From NCBI RefSeq assembly GCF_029242675.1, contig NZ_JAQWTM010000319.1:1-43490 (forward strand): a DNA stretch of 43,490 nt, given 5' to 3'. Every line of letters starts with the position of its first letter. Position 1 is the first letter of the stretch. The notes under the pieces were generated by a model. It saw nothing but the letters and a program-made list of their open reading frames with translations. It was not told the DNA's origin and searched no databases. Shown here in pieces: positions 1 to 9,749 of this stretch. Source of the stretch: Flavobacterium sp. GTDB lineage: Bacteria; Bacteroidota; Bacteroidia; Flavobacteriales; Flavobacteriaceae. Made by a program: the position numbers and the translations under genes.

Positions 1-68
1 CCAGATTCAAAACCTTCTACTTGCTTTCTTAATATTGCTGAAATTTCAGCTGGTTTAATTTCTGCCAT
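1..68 (-). CDS. atpA: ATP synthase F1 subunit alpha, N-terminus (partial, runs off window)
   Basis: Reverse strand reads ATG GCA GAA ATT AAA CCA GCT GAA ATT TCA GCA ATA TTA AGA AAG CAA GTA GAA GGT TTT GAA (MAEIKPAEISAILRKQVEGFES), a typical AtpA N-terminus, directly after atpH. Confidence 0.9.
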   Translation of the reverse strand, partial: MAEIKPAEISAILRKQVEGFES

Positions 69-104
69 CTTAATTTATAATTTAGACACTAATGTGTGAT
101 AAAA

Positions 105-638
105 CTAATTACTTAACTCTTTTTTTAATACTTGTAATCTGTTAGCAACAGAAGCATTGTATTGCTTGTCACCTATTCTTAAGATAAAACCTCCAATGAT
201 TGAAGGATCTATATGCTTTTCAATTGTGATTTTCTTATCTGACAACTTTGCTATCGAAGCTAAAACTTGTGCTTCTAAAGCTGCATCCATTGGAAACGCT
301 GTAGTTACTTTAGCTACTTCAATACCATTGCTTTCATCAAATAATTTTACATACTCTGATGCCACTGCTTCTAGGATTTCAAAACGCTTGTTTTCAAATA
401 ATAAATGAAACAAACCTTTCGTAACTCCATTAACGCTAGCAAAAACTTCAAGAAGTGCTTTTTCCTTAACTTCAACTCTAGTCGTTGGGTTTTGGATAAA
501 AGTATTTAATTCCTCATTTGCACTAATTGTCAAAGCAATTGATTTCATGTCTGTATCAACAGCTTCAGCAACTCCTTTTGAGTTTGCTAAGTCTAGAATT
601 GCTTTTGCATAACGAATTGCCGCTCTTGTACCTGCCAT
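105..638 (-). CDS. atpH: ATP synthase F1 subunit delta
   Basis: 177-aa ORF, MAGTRAAIRYAKAILDLANSKG...IIGGFILRIGDKQYNASVANRLQVLKKEL, OSCP/delta signature; operon context. Confidence 0.95.
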   Translation of the reverse strand: MAGTRAAIRYAKAILDLANSKGVAEAVDTDMKSIALTISANEELNTFIQNPTTRVEVKEKALLEVFASVNGVTKGLFHLLFENKRFEILEAVASEYVKLFDESNGIEVAKVTTAFPMDAALEAQVLASIAKLSDKKITIEKHIDPSIIGGFILRIGDKQYNASVANRLQVLKKELSN

Positions 639-644
639 AATTGC

Positions 645-1145
645 TTAGTTTAACTTTACGTCCCCTAACAATTTCTCTACTAATTTAGTTTGAGACTCTT
701 TGTTAGATAATTCTTCTTTCAATAATTTCTCTGCAATACTCAAAGATAAAGTAGCCACTTGCGCTTTTAATTCAGCAACAGCACCATTTTTTTCACTCTC
801 GATAGCTGCTTTCGCTTGCTCGATCATTTTAGCTCCTTGAACTTGTGCTTCGTTTTTAGCATCAGCAACCATTTTCTCTTTCATTTCACGCGCTTCTTTA
901 AGCATAGTGTCACGCTCTAATCTTGCTTCTTGCAAAATACGTTGGTTGTCAGCTTGAAGGTCTAACATTTCTTTCTTTGCATTTTCAGCAGAAAGCAATG
1001 CATTTTTGATTCCGTCTTCTCTTTCGTTTACCGCGTCAAGAATTGGTTTCCAAGCAAATTTTTTCAATAATAAAATTAATCCAACAAATATTAAAATCTG
1101 CCAAAAAAACAAACCAAACTCAAACTGATTTATTAACTTTTCCAT
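645..1145 (-). CDS. atpF: ATP synthase F0 subunit b
   Basis: 166-aa ORF, N-terminal TM helix then long charged coiled coil; operon context. Confidence 0.95.
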   Translation of the reverse strand: MEKLINQFEFGLFFWQILIFVGLILLLKKFAWKPILDAVNEREDGIKNALLSAENAKKEMLDLQADNQRILQEARLERDTMLKEAREMKEKMVADAKNEAQVQGAKMIEQAKAAIESEKNGAVAELKAQVATLSLSIAEKLLKEELSNKESQTKLVEKLLGDVKLN

Positions 1146-1212
1146 TATATATGATTATAAATTTTATATTCTAATTTTGATTGTATTGCTACAATAGTAA
1201 TGTTTAAATTTT

Positions 1213-1253
1213 AAAAACAATAGTTACAACCAACCGTTGCAACTATTGTTTTT
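1213..1253. terminator. Strong intercistronic hairpin between atpE and atpF
   Basis: AAAAACAATAGTT ... AACTATTGTTTTT, 13-bp perfect arms with an additional CAAC/GTTG inner stem; U-rich on either strand. Confidence 0.6.
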
Positions 1254-1264
1254 TCATTTTTTAA

Positions 1265-1456
1265 TTACGAAGCGAATAACGCTGCGAAACCAATACCTTC
1301 AATAAGTGCAGCTGCGATAAGCATAGCTGTTTGGATCTTTCCTGAAGCTTCTGGTTGACGAGCAATTGCGTCCATTGCTGAACTACCAATTTTTCCAATA
1401 CCTAATCCTGCTCCAATAACGATTAATCCTGCTCCAATGATTTGTGGAATTTCCAT
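1265..1456 (-). CDS. atpE: ATP synthase F0 subunit c
   Basis: 63-aa hydrophobic hairpin, GAGLGIGKIGSSAMDAIARQPEASGKIQTAMLIAAALIEGIGFAALF. Confidence 0.97.
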   Translation of the reverse strand: MEIPQIIGAGLIVIGAGLGIGKIGSSAMDAIARQPEASGKIQTAMLIAAALIEGIGFAALFAS

Positions 1457-1554
1457 GATATATAAATTAAAAATTAAACATACAATTTAAGTCTAAAAGT
1501 TAAAGGTCAAAAATCGTATGTGACTTTATTTCTTTTCGTTTTAGAGAATCTGAC

Positions 1555-2712
1555 TTAGTGCGCCTCGTCGTGGTGGTGTTCTTGAACAGCCGAACCAAAA
1601 TAAAGTGCTGATAACATTGTGAAAATGTAAGCTTGCAAAAATGCTACTAAAATTTCAAGTATAGAAAGCAAAAATGCTAATCCGAATGATAAACTACTTC
1701 CTAACCAACTTTTGAAGATAAACATTAAACCAATGATACTCATTAATACAATGTGTCCTGCAAAAATATTAGCATACAAACGTATCATTAAAGAGAATGG
1801 TTTGATGAAAATACCCAACAATTCAATAGGTGCTAAGATAATACGCATTGGTTTTGGCACACCTGGCATCCAGAAAATGTGTCCCCAATAATGTCTGTTA
1901 GCAGAAAGGTTTGTAATTAAAAAAGTAATTAAAGCTAAAGCAAAAGTAATAGATAAATTACCCGTTGCATTAATTCCTAGTGGTGTTAATCCGAAGATGT
2001 TTAAGAACAATACAAAGAAGAATATCGTTAACAAATAACTCATGTATCGTTTGTAGTTTTTCTCTCCAATATTAGGAATAGCAATTTCGTCACGAATGTA
2101 AACTACTAATGGTTCGAAGATACGTCCTGGTCCTTTAGCAATTCCTCCGTTTTTAGCATATGATCTAGCTAAAGAACTAAATAATAAAACCATTAAGAAA
2201 GCAGCGATTAAAATAGAAACTACTGTTTTAGTAATAGAAAAATCTATTGGTCTTATGTTAGAAGGAAAACCTGTTTCTTCGTTTTCAGTAATTGTTCCTG
2301 CAGCATCAGTTCTATAAATTTTACCATCATGATGATTGATTGCATAAAATTTACCATCAGATTCTGCTACCTCTTTACCGTGGTGAAATTTAGCCGAAGA
2401 GAAAGTATGTAAACCTTTATCCCATAAAATAACTGGTAAGGCAACGCTCCAAGCTTCTCCAGTCACATCATCTTGTGTGAATGAAAAATCGTGAGAATCT
2501 AAAACGTGGTGGTTGATAAACGCTTTTATTTTAGATTTTACGTCTGTTGGTTCCGCATGAGCTCCCTCATGATGTCCTTCAGCAACTTGCTCATGACTTG
2601 CTTCTACCTGCACTTGCGTAGAGTCAACTTCTTGATTAGCAAAACTCATCAATGGAAGACAGGCAACAAAAGTTGCAATTATAAATCTAAGCGGTTTTTT
2701 TGAAATTACCAT
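1555..2712 (-). CDS. atpB: ATP synthase F0 subunit a, with Bacteroidota-type extended periplasmic N-terminus
   Basis: ORF track gives 1555..2808; start at MVISKKPLRF (2712) preferred because it yields a signal peptide. C-terminal MIRLYANIFAGHIVL motif. Confidence 0.93.
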   Translation of the reverse strand: MVISKKPLRFIIATFVACLPLMSFANQEVDSTQVQVEASHEQVAEGHHEGAHAEPTDVKSKIKAFINHHVLDSHDFSFTQDDVTGEAWSVALPVILWDKGLHTFSSAKFHHGKEVAESDGKFYAINHHDGKIYRTDAAGTITENEETGFPSNIRPIDFSITKTVVSILIAAFLMVLLFSSLARSYAKNGGIAKGPGRIFEPLVVYIRDEIAIPNIGEKNYKRYMSYLLTIFFFVLFLNIFGLTPLGINATGNLSITFALALITFLITNLSANRHYWGHIFWMPGVPKPMRIILAPIELLGIFIKPFSLMIRLYANIFAGHIVLMSIIGLMFIFKSWLGSSLSFGLAFLLSILEILVAFLQAYIFTMLSALYFGSAVQEHHHDEAH

Positions 2713-2831
2713 ATCTATTAAATATCTTAATTTTTTAACGTTTCTAAAATTTGGTGCAAAGGTACATTTTTTATTTATACGCAAAAGCATATGAAAAATT
2801 ATTTTCATTTGTTTTGAGTACGAATGGCCTT

Positions 2832-3224
2832 TTATTGCTTTTCATTTAATAAACGGATTGTTAAAATCGTCTCAATTGCTAAAAATAGCATAAAAATCAC
2901 AAAAAAATTCATTTTCTCCAATGTATTTTCGGGCGATGCGTTTTTTAATATTGGTTTCAAAAGTAAAAAACAGAAAATCATTTTTACACTCGTACTTAAC
3001 AAAAAAGACATTCCTACATTATCAAAACTTTTGGCTTTTACCTTTAATAAGATTATGAATACAATTAAAGACAATATATAGAAAACTGCATAGAGTGTTT
3101 CTAGCGCATAATAAAAATCTTGGTCGTCAATGACTAAAAAATGAAAAACTATTTTGTGTACTACATAAAAAAAGGTCGCTAAACCTGTTAAATAAAGTAG
3201 TGACCTAGAACTTTGTTTCAGCAT
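2832..3224 (-). CDS. Small integral membrane protein upstream of atpB (ATP synthase I-like position)
   Basis: 130-aa ORF with about four predicted TM segments, between atpB and an AtpZ/AtpI-like gene. Confidence 0.75.
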   Translation of the reverse strand: MLKQSSRSLLYLTGLATFFYVVHKIVFHFLVIDDQDFYYALETLYAVFYILSLIVFIILLKVKAKSFDNVGMSFLLSTSVKMIFCFLLLKPILKNASPENTLEKMNFFVIFMLFLAIETILTIRLLNEKQ

Positions 3225-3259
3225 GGGGATTTTAAATAATGAACGTCCTAAAAACGTAA

Positions 3260-3493
3260 TTACTGTGTTTTATTAATTTCGTTAACTTGCCTGTACACAT
3301 TATATAAAGCGAGAGCAACTCCCACCATTACTAAAATCTTACTATAATATACTGTAGGACTAGGGTGATTTTCGTCGAGCCAAGTTCCGAGATAGGCAAA
3401 AAGGAAAATAATAACTCCCATTTGAATGGGAATATTAATTAGCGCCAACCACTTACTAGCTTGTTTTTTGTTGGGCTTGTTTTCCATCGGCAA
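3260..3493 (-). CDS. AtpZ/AtpI family protein
   Basis: 77 aa, KWLALINIPIQMGVIIFLFAYLGTWLDE..., two TM segments, adjacent to F0 genes. Confidence 0.8.
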   Translation of the reverse strand: MPMENKPNKKQASKWLALINIPIQMGVIIFLFAYLGTWLDENHPSPTVYYSKILVMVGVALALYNVYRQVNEINKTQ

Positions 3494-3863
3494 TTTTGAT
3501 GTTTTTGATATTTGCTTTCATAGAACAACTCGCTGTGAAATCAGCTCCAGGTTCTACAGATAACTTACCAACATTAACTTGTCCATAAATACTTGCTTTA
3601 GCTTTAATTGATAATAATTCCGTAACTTGAATAGATCCGTTAAATTTACCCTCAATATCAGCATTTTTACAAACTATATCTCCAACAATATTTCCCGTAG
3701 ATCCTACCACTAATTTTCCCGTAGATTCAAAATCTCCTATTAGTTCACCGTCTAACCGAAAATCAGTCGAACAAATAATGTTGCCTTTAATTATGGTCCC
3801 TTCGACAATTCTATTCGTTTTCCCTACGATTTCAGAATTTGATTTTTCTTTTTTATTAAACAT
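3456..3863 (-). CDS. Bactofilin / polymer-forming cytoskeletal protein
   Basis: 135 aa, repetitive beta-helix pattern GTIIKGNIICSTDFRLDGELIGDFESTGKLVVGSTGNIVGDIVCKNADIEGKFNG. Confidence 0.9.
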   Translation of the reverse strand: MFNKKEKSNSEIVGKTNRIVEGTIIKGNIICSTDFRLDGELIGDFESTGKLVVGSTGNIVGDIVCKNADIEGKFNGSIQVTELLSIKAKASIYGQVNVGKLSVEPGADFTASCSMKANIKNIKIADGKQAQQKTS

Positions 3864-3869
3864 CTTCTT

Positions 3870-6500
3870 TTATTTTTTTAATGCTAAATAATCACTTAAA
3901 TTTTTCTTGATTTGCACCACTTTATAATCATCATTTGAAATTATAATTGCAGGCTCTGCTACTTTAAAATCCTTGTTTTCTTGCAGTGTAATTGCAATAT
4001 CAGTAGCATATTGTTTTGACTTGATTCCTTGTAAAATAATAAACACCTCGTTGTTAGCGTAATTATCATAAGTAATGGTCAGCCTTTGAAAATTTTCGGC
4101 TGCTAAAAATTTCTTAAATTTTTCTTCAATCGCTTTAGCCGCCTCACTCTCACGAGAGTTCAGTTGGTACAAAATTTTATAATTTTGACTTTCGGCTGTG
4201 CTGAATTCCATTTTTTCAAGTGTCGGAATTTGATCTGTTAAAATCGCTAATGCTTGCTTCCCTTCCTCCGTATTCGAATAACTATCGGCAACAAATTGGA
4301 GTGCATTTTTATAGGCAGCTAATCCTTTTAGTTTTCCAAGCGTATTGGCTTTTAGCAACTCAAATTTAGCCACGATCTCCTCACCTGACAATTGATTGAT
4401 TAATGGATCAATCTGCTCTAGAACAGTGGTAAACTTTTCATCACTATACAATTTATACAGTTTATTGTACAAGTTATCAGGACTATCAGCTAATGCCTTG
4501 TCATCTAAATTATTATTGTTTATGATCACTGCATAGCGCGAATTAGGATATTGGCTATTGATCCTTTCCTTCATGGCTATCGCCTTAGCAGCATCCGTAA
4601 TTTGGTAAATTTTGTACAAGTTATATAAGGTTGGCAACACTAATTTCTCCTCTGGTTTGTTTTCCAAAAGTTTCTCTAGCTTCGTGGTAGCCAATGCATA
4701 CTCTTTAAATTTTTCCTTATAAATCAAACCCAATTGGTAATAAGCCGTGTTGCGTTCCTTGTTTATACTATCAATAGCAGTAGTACTTGTTGGTAATTGC
4801 TTAATGTAAAAATCAGTGGTATACTCCGCGATACTTGATGGATCAATGCTGCTATTAGTATCTCCCTTGGTGGCAGTATCAGTTTCAGCACCGTCATTAC
4901 CATCAAAATTAGTATTGGCTGTAGCTGATAATCTCCAATTGCCCACTGGACTGCGGTTTCCCCAATTTTTCTTGAATTCTACTTTACCAAAAGCTACCGT
5001 AGTTGGATTGTAAAAATAAAATAAATTATCTCCTGCATTTACCCCTGCCATTGACGGCGGTGCTAGTGGTGGTTTTTTAGAAGATCCTCCTGGACTTTGA
5101 GGCGCAACAGCAATATTTGTATTTGCAGCTTGATTGTTGCGATCAATGTTAGCTTGCTTTTCCATTAGCTTTTCCTCAGCGGCTTTTTTAATCGCATCAG
5201 CGGCCTTGAGTTTTTCGATATAGTTTTCGAAATAAGCCACGCGCCCTGATGTAGACATACCTACCACATTAAGAATACTATCGTTACGATTGGCTATGGC
5301 TTCATAGATAATAACATCATCTAAATCCTTTCGTACTTTTTGAATGTGAATGAATTCCCTAGTCTTGGGATTCATTTTAACCAAGGTGCTGTCATAGTAT
5401 TGGGCCGCAACAGGATACTTTGCGTTTTTAAAATACATGTTTCCTATATTTCTATAGTTCGATGCTACCAAGTAATCGTCAGTAGTTGCCTTGTTCAGAG
5501 AGGTATTGTAGTAGGCTAAGGCCTGTTTTTGCTTGTTTTGGGTGTCATAAAAAACGCCCATCTGGTAATTTAAAAGATCAAGGAAAGGTCTGTTTTCGCG
5601 GTCCGCTAGCAATTTTTTGAATTTTTTTACAAAAGCTAAGGTATCGTCTTTTTGATAATCAAATAATTGTGCTTTTCGAAACTGTGATTGAATTACGTAT
5701 TTCCTATCGGATTTTCTATTCATTTTTATGACTTGCTCATAGCTGTAACGCGCACTATCTTTTTTTCCTAACTCTTCGTACAGTTGTCCAAGTATGAATT
5801 TATAACGCGCTCGCTCCTTGTTGTGCTTTGTGAACTCGGCGGCTACTTTTAATTTAGCTACGGCGCTGTCCTTTTCCTCCAAGTTTAAAAAAGCTTCCGA
5901 CAATAGCGCATGCGCATCTGCATAGACTTGATTGCTCAAGGCTCTTTGTTTTAATAATCTTGAAATATTAGTAATCACTAAGCCGTCATTACCAAGGCGC
6001 ATATTTGTTTTCTCTCGCCAAATTTTGGCCTCATAAATAGTACTACTGTTGGGGTACTTGTATAAAATGTAATTGAAGGCATCGAGAGCGGGAATAAAAC
6101 GCTGGTCGTAATATCGTGCTTTACCTAATAAAAGGTACGATTCATCAATTTGATAATTTTTCTCGCGACCGTCAATATTCATGGAATGTTTTTGAATGGC
6201 TTTGGTTGCTTTGGTCTCTGCCAATTCAAAATCAGGGTTTTTATTTTTTTGGGCTCCTGCTACTTCCTCATTGATTACCATACTCTCGACAGGAAGCCGG
6301 TGCCAAAAATCGTCTTTATCAGCGGATTCTATAGACTTAATGCCTTTGTCAAGGCCAATTTGACCATTATATAGAATATTATATTTGGTGCTTAAGGCGT
6401 GTGAGTTTCTCGACAAAAAAGTATTATTCTTGGTAGAACAAGCCACCAAAAGAAGCAGTCCTACACATGGAATTGAGAATTTAAATCTATTGGTTTTCAA
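3870..6500 (-). CDS. TPR-rich lipoprotein, SprE/PorW-like gliding motility / type IX secretion protein
   Basis: 876 aa, lipobox LLLVACS, many TPR-like repeats, start CSTKNNTFLSRNSHALSTKYNILYNG resembling SprE/PorW from memory. Confidence 0.75.
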   Translation of the reverse strand: MKTNRFKFSIPCVGLLLLVACSTKNNTFLSRNSHALSTKYNILYNGQIGLDKGIKSIESADKDDFWHRLPVESMVINEEVAGAQKNKNPDFELAETKATKAIQKHSMNIDGREKNYQIDESYLLLGKARYYDQRFIPALDAFNYILYKYPNSSTIYEAKIWREKTNMRLGNDGLVITNISRLLKQRALSNQVYADAHALLSEAFLNLEEKDSAVAKLKVAAEFTKHNKERARYKFILGQLYEELGKKDSARYSYEQVIKMNRKSDRKYVIQSQFRKAQLFDYQKDDTLAFVKKFKKLLADRENRPFLDLLNYQMGVFYDTQNKQKQALAYYNTSLNKATTDDYLVASNYRNIGNMYFKNAKYPVAAQYYDSTLVKMNPKTREFIHIQKVRKDLDDVIIYEAIANRNDSILNVVGMSTSGRVAYFENYIEKLKAADAIKKAAEEKLMEKQANIDRNNQAANTNIAVAPQSPGGSSKKPPLAPPSMAGVNAGDNLFYFYNPTTVAFGKVEFKKNWGNRSPVGNWRLSATANTNFDGNDGAETDTATKGDTNSSIDPSSIAEYTTDFYIKQLPTSTTAIDSINKERNTAYYQLGLIYKEKFKEYALATTKLEKLLENKPEEKLVLPTLYNLYKIYQITDAAKAIAMKERINSQYPNSRYAVIINNNNLDDKALADSPDNLYNKLYKLYSDEKFTTVLEQIDPLINQLSGEEIVAKFELLKANTLGKLKGLAAYKNALQFVADSYSNTEEGKQALAILTDQIPTLEKMEFSTAESQNYKILYQLNSRESEAAKAIEEKFKKFLAAENFQRLTITYDNYANNEVFIILQGIKSKQYATDIAITLQENKDFKVAEPAIIISNDDYKVVQIKKNLSDYLALKK

Positions 6501-6622
6501 TGATAAACGTTTTTAACATTAAACTTTTAAAAAAGCTTTTTAGTATACTAACGGGTAAAAATACGTTTCTTTTTGAGAAAGTGAAAATTATATGAAGTTA
6601 TTTGAATGCGGCTACTCGCATG

Positions 6623-6716
6623 AGGGATGTAATGGAAATCCTTTTTTATTTTTTTTCAAAATAAAAAAGATTGGGAATGAAAGCCCGACCGCGCTTTTTT
6701 GGCGCGGTCATGCCCT
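6623..6716. ncRNA. Candidate structured element (three-way-junction-like)
   Basis: Outer AGGGAT(6623-6628)/AT-g-CCCT(6710-6716); inner CTTTTTTATTTT(6641-6652)/AAAATAAAAAAG(6658-6669); inner GACCGCGC(6687-6694)/GCGCGGTC(6702-6709). Confidence 0.45.
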
Positions 6717-6727
6717 AAAAAATAAAA

Positions 6728-7423
6728 TTATACTGCAAAAAATTGCTCTAGTTCTTGTAGTGTTTCTGGTGAGGTTTGGATGTCCTTAACCACCTCGCCT
6801 TTGTGCATAGCAACGATACGGTCGCTTACCTCAACGGTGTGCAATAAATCATGGCTTGAAACTAAAATAGTCACGTTAGGATCAGCCGCTAGTTCCTTGA
6901 TGATTTTTTTAAGGCGGAACTGCGTAGTTGGGTCTAAATTAGCAAAAGGCTCATCGAGAATAATCACCTCAGGATTACCAATAAGAGTAGCGATGATCCC
7001 TACTTTCTTTTGGTTTCCCTTAGATAAGTCACGTAAATACTTTTTATTTTTTAGAATTTCGCCATTAAAAAATTCCTCGTGTTTGGCTAATAATGCATCC
7101 ACATCGGCTTTGTTTTGACCGCGTAAATCGCCTATGAAATAAAAATATTCCTCAGGAGTAAGGTAACCAATAAGGAAACTCTCGTCTAGGAAAGAAGCCG
7201 TAAATGGTTTCCAAGCTTCGCTGGTATTTACTTGTACGCTATTGTTGACGATAGTACCGGTTGTAGGCTGGATTAAATCCAAAAGCAAACTGAAGAAGGT
7301 CGTTTTTCCTGCTCCGTTGTTTCCTACTAAACCAAAGCTTTCGCCTTTTTTAATTTCTAATGAATCGATTTTTAATACGGTGGTACCGTTGTATTTTTTT
7401 GAAAGATTGTTTACTTTAATCAT
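6728..7423 (-). CDS. ABC transporter ATP-binding protein
   Basis: 231 aa, Walker A GLVGNNGAGKTTFF, signature LSKGNQKKVGI, Walker B VIILDEPFANLDP. Confidence 0.97.
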   Translation of the reverse strand: MIKVNNLSKKYNGTTVLKIDSLEIKKGESFGLVGNNGAGKTTFFSLLLDLIQPTTGTIVNNSVQVNTSEAWKPFTASFLDESFLIGYLTPEEYFYFIGDLRGQNKADVDALLAKHEEFFNGEILKNKKYLRDLSKGNQKKVGIIATLIGNPEVIILDEPFANLDPTTQFRLKKIIKELAADPNVTILVSSHDLLHTVEVSDRIVAMHKGEVVKDIQTSPETLQELEQFFAV

Positions 7424-7473
7424 CTTTATAAGTTTTATCGTTGGATTGATTTTTTAGTGTGACTGTATGCTTC

Positions 7474-8943
7474 TTAGCTTTTTTGTTTGTAAGCCACTAT
7501 GGTAGCGTATTTCTCTGATTTGTAGATTTTTTCTATTTGTGAAAACGCCTTGCCTTTTAAGGCTAGACCTAACACACCTACTGCCGCAACTAGTGCTAAA
7601 CCGATGTTCGCTCCGCCATAAGTAGACCCTATCCAATATAAAAATACGGGTAAGCCCAATTGCGGAATGGAGATGATCATGGTTTTGAAGTTAAATGCTT
7701 TTTTGTCTCCAAAGGCACCTTTACCTGAACTTAAATCGATTGGGGTTTTAGTGTACGCACCGCCTAAAAGAACGAGTTGGGAGTTGACACCAATATTATA
7801 AATTCCGCCAACGACAATTGTTAAATAGGTTTGCCATCCAAAATAAAGGTAGAACGATGCTATTAAGGTGGTTACAATAGTTGCAATGACCATTAAATAC
7901 CATTTAGAACTTAAATAGCCTTTGTAGGGAATATTTTGTGTCATCATTAATTGATAATAAGCACTATCCCAACTAGGAACGAATTGCCCAAAAGTGATTA
8001 AGAAACCTCCTGAAACGAAGATTCCAGCAAAAATATGCATGATTGGATTGTTGTACGCCTCGATACTGTTTGTAAAGAATAAAAAACCGTAAAACAGAAA
8101 CATTACACTTAGTCCTACTGTAGTTTTAGAACGCTTGTTTCTCTTGATTAATTTGATATCATTTTTTAAGAAAGTCCCAATGGTTCCAAACTGGTTTAAC
8201 CATACAAGATCCTCGGTTTTAGCCACATCCTGTTTTTGAGAAAGTCCTGCATCGAGGTATAAATTCTTTTTGAAAAACTGAAACGTTAGATAATACATTG
8301 TTCCTAATGCCACTACTGGAATAGCTGCTGCCCAATAGGTATTGAAAAGCGCATCGAAAAATGGTGCTGTATAATCCGTTACATTAAAATAATCATAGTA
8401 ATGCAAGGCGGCAAGCGAAACCGCTACTGCGCCAAAAATAGCAAACAAGTTATCCTTATTACTTAATATAATATTGATGAAATTATTCAGGTACACTAAT
8501 GACAGGATCGAGATAAACCACAATACCACTGCAATTGGATCATACCCTTGAACAATAAGCACAACACTAAACGGAATCAGGAAAAAAGCATGAATGATAT
8601 TGAAAAAAGACAAGGCTGTTTTTCCTAAGGAGAAATGGACAATTGTCGATTTCTTGATTGGAAAAATCAATAATGGTCGAATGTTCATCACAGGAATCTT
8701 TTGAAGAAGCAACCTGAAAATTAAATCGACAATTAAGTAATAGATCATGAATTTATTGACCGTTGCTACAGGATCCAGGTTTGCTTTCTTTAAAATAAAA
8801 AACACACCTATTCCCAATGCTAGGAATATTACAATAAAATAAGCGGCTACAAAACCCATAAGGATTTTTAATGCCAAGTTGGTTGCGAAGGAAGCCGACC
8901 TAAAAAAAGCTTTCCACTCGAGGTAGAGAAATTTTTTAATCAT
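7474..8943 (-). CDS. ABC transporter permease, DUF5687-like
   Basis: 489 aa, about 10-12 hydrophobic segments, MIKKFLYLEWKAFFRSASFATNLALKI; immediately upstream of ATPase on same strand. Confidence 0.88.
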   Translation of the reverse strand: MIKKFLYLEWKAFFRSASFATNLALKILMGFVAAYFIVIFLALGIGVFFILKKANLDPVATVNKFMIYYLIVDLIFRLLLQKIPVMNIRPLLIFPIKKSTIVHFSLGKTALSFFNIIHAFFLIPFSVVLIVQGYDPIAVVLWFISILSLVYLNNFINIILSNKDNLFAIFGAVAVSLAALHYYDYFNVTDYTAPFFDALFNTYWAAAIPVVALGTMYYLTFQFFKKNLYLDAGLSQKQDVAKTEDLVWLNQFGTIGTFLKNDIKLIKRNKRSKTTVGLSVMFLFYGFLFFTNSIEAYNNPIMHIFAGIFVSGGFLITFGQFVPSWDSAYYQLMMTQNIPYKGYLSSKWYLMVIATIVTTLIASFYLYFGWQTYLTIVVGGIYNIGVNSQLVLLGGAYTKTPIDLSSGKGAFGDKKAFNFKTMIISIPQLGLPVFLYWIGSTYGGANIGLALVAAVGVLGLALKGKAFSQIEKIYKSEKYATIVAYKQKS

Positions 8944-8991
8944 GGTTTGATTGTTTTGGTTGTAGGGTAAGTATACTAAAGTAAGAAAACG

Positions 8992-9699
8992 TTACAGCTT
9001 TTCTAGTTTATATTCAGGATAAGTGGCAAACAAATAACTCTCGGCCTTAGACGGAATGATCTTGAAAATGATATAAAAGAATAAACTAAGTGATACTAAA
9101 AAGAAACTCAAACCCATTGTCCAGTAAGCATTGCTAAACAACCTATCAGAATGATTAAACAATTGTGTCATCATATTAAAAGGCAAAATTACTATTCCAG
9201 CAAAATTCCCGTAATGACTTATGATTTCCTCAAATAGCCAGCGCTTTTCTCCGCTTTGTTTTTTGTTTTTCCTTGTTTGATACCCTTTATAGATTTCGTA
9301 AAACATGCCAACTATCAGTACAATATAAAACCCAAAGAAAATATATTCCTTAACTGCACTAAATTGTAAAATAGTAAACAAAGCCAATGTCAATGCTACG
9401 GTCAAAATAATTTTAGGAATACTAAAAAAGTCTTTGAAATGCTGCCAAACGATATGATTGTACTTTTTACTCAAAGCAGCTTGTCGTTTTTCGACCACGT
9501 CCATAAAACCAAAGACTCCAAATTTTTTGAATTCTTTTTGCAGAGCAGCTTCAAAAGAAAGGGTTGGATTTTGCTCCCAATCTGTTTCTATCGCGTTCGC
9601 TAGATGATCCACAAGCTCTGATTGCAAGTCGTACCATTCGACATAATGCTGACGGGTAAAAAGGAATAATTGGTCTATTTGTTCAGTGGTTAGTTTCAT
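8992..9699 (-). CDS. HAAS-like/paralogous membrane protein 1
   Basis: 235 aa, MKLTTEQIDQLFLFTRQHYVEWYDLQSELVDHLANAIE..., then TM segments; paralogous to five neighbours. Confidence 0.85.
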   Translation of the reverse strand: MKLTTEQIDQLFLFTRQHYVEWYDLQSELVDHLANAIETDWEQNPTLSFEAALQKEFKKFGVFGFMDVVEKRQAALSKKYNHIVWQHFKDFFSIPKIILTVALTLALFTILQFSAVKEYIFFGFYIVLIVGMFYEIYKGYQTRKNKKQSGEKRWLFEEIISHYGNFAGIVILPFNMMTQLFNHSDRLFSNAYWTMGLSFFLVSLSLFFYIIFKIIPSKAESYLFATYPEYKLEKL

Positions 9700-9749
9700 G
9701 TTTGAATATTATGAAAAGTGGTTATTTTTTATTTATATTTTTTCTCTAT

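Noticed and set aside
2824-3081. Plus-strand 85-aa ORF
   Set aside because: Antisense to the 130-aa membrane protein gene; no family resemblance
6780-7118. Plus-strand 112-aa ORF
   Set aside because: Exact antisense of the ABC ATPase core; shadow ORF
7454-7636. Minus-strand 60-aa ORF
   Set aside because: Out-of-frame overlap with the end of the permease gene; composition not protein-like
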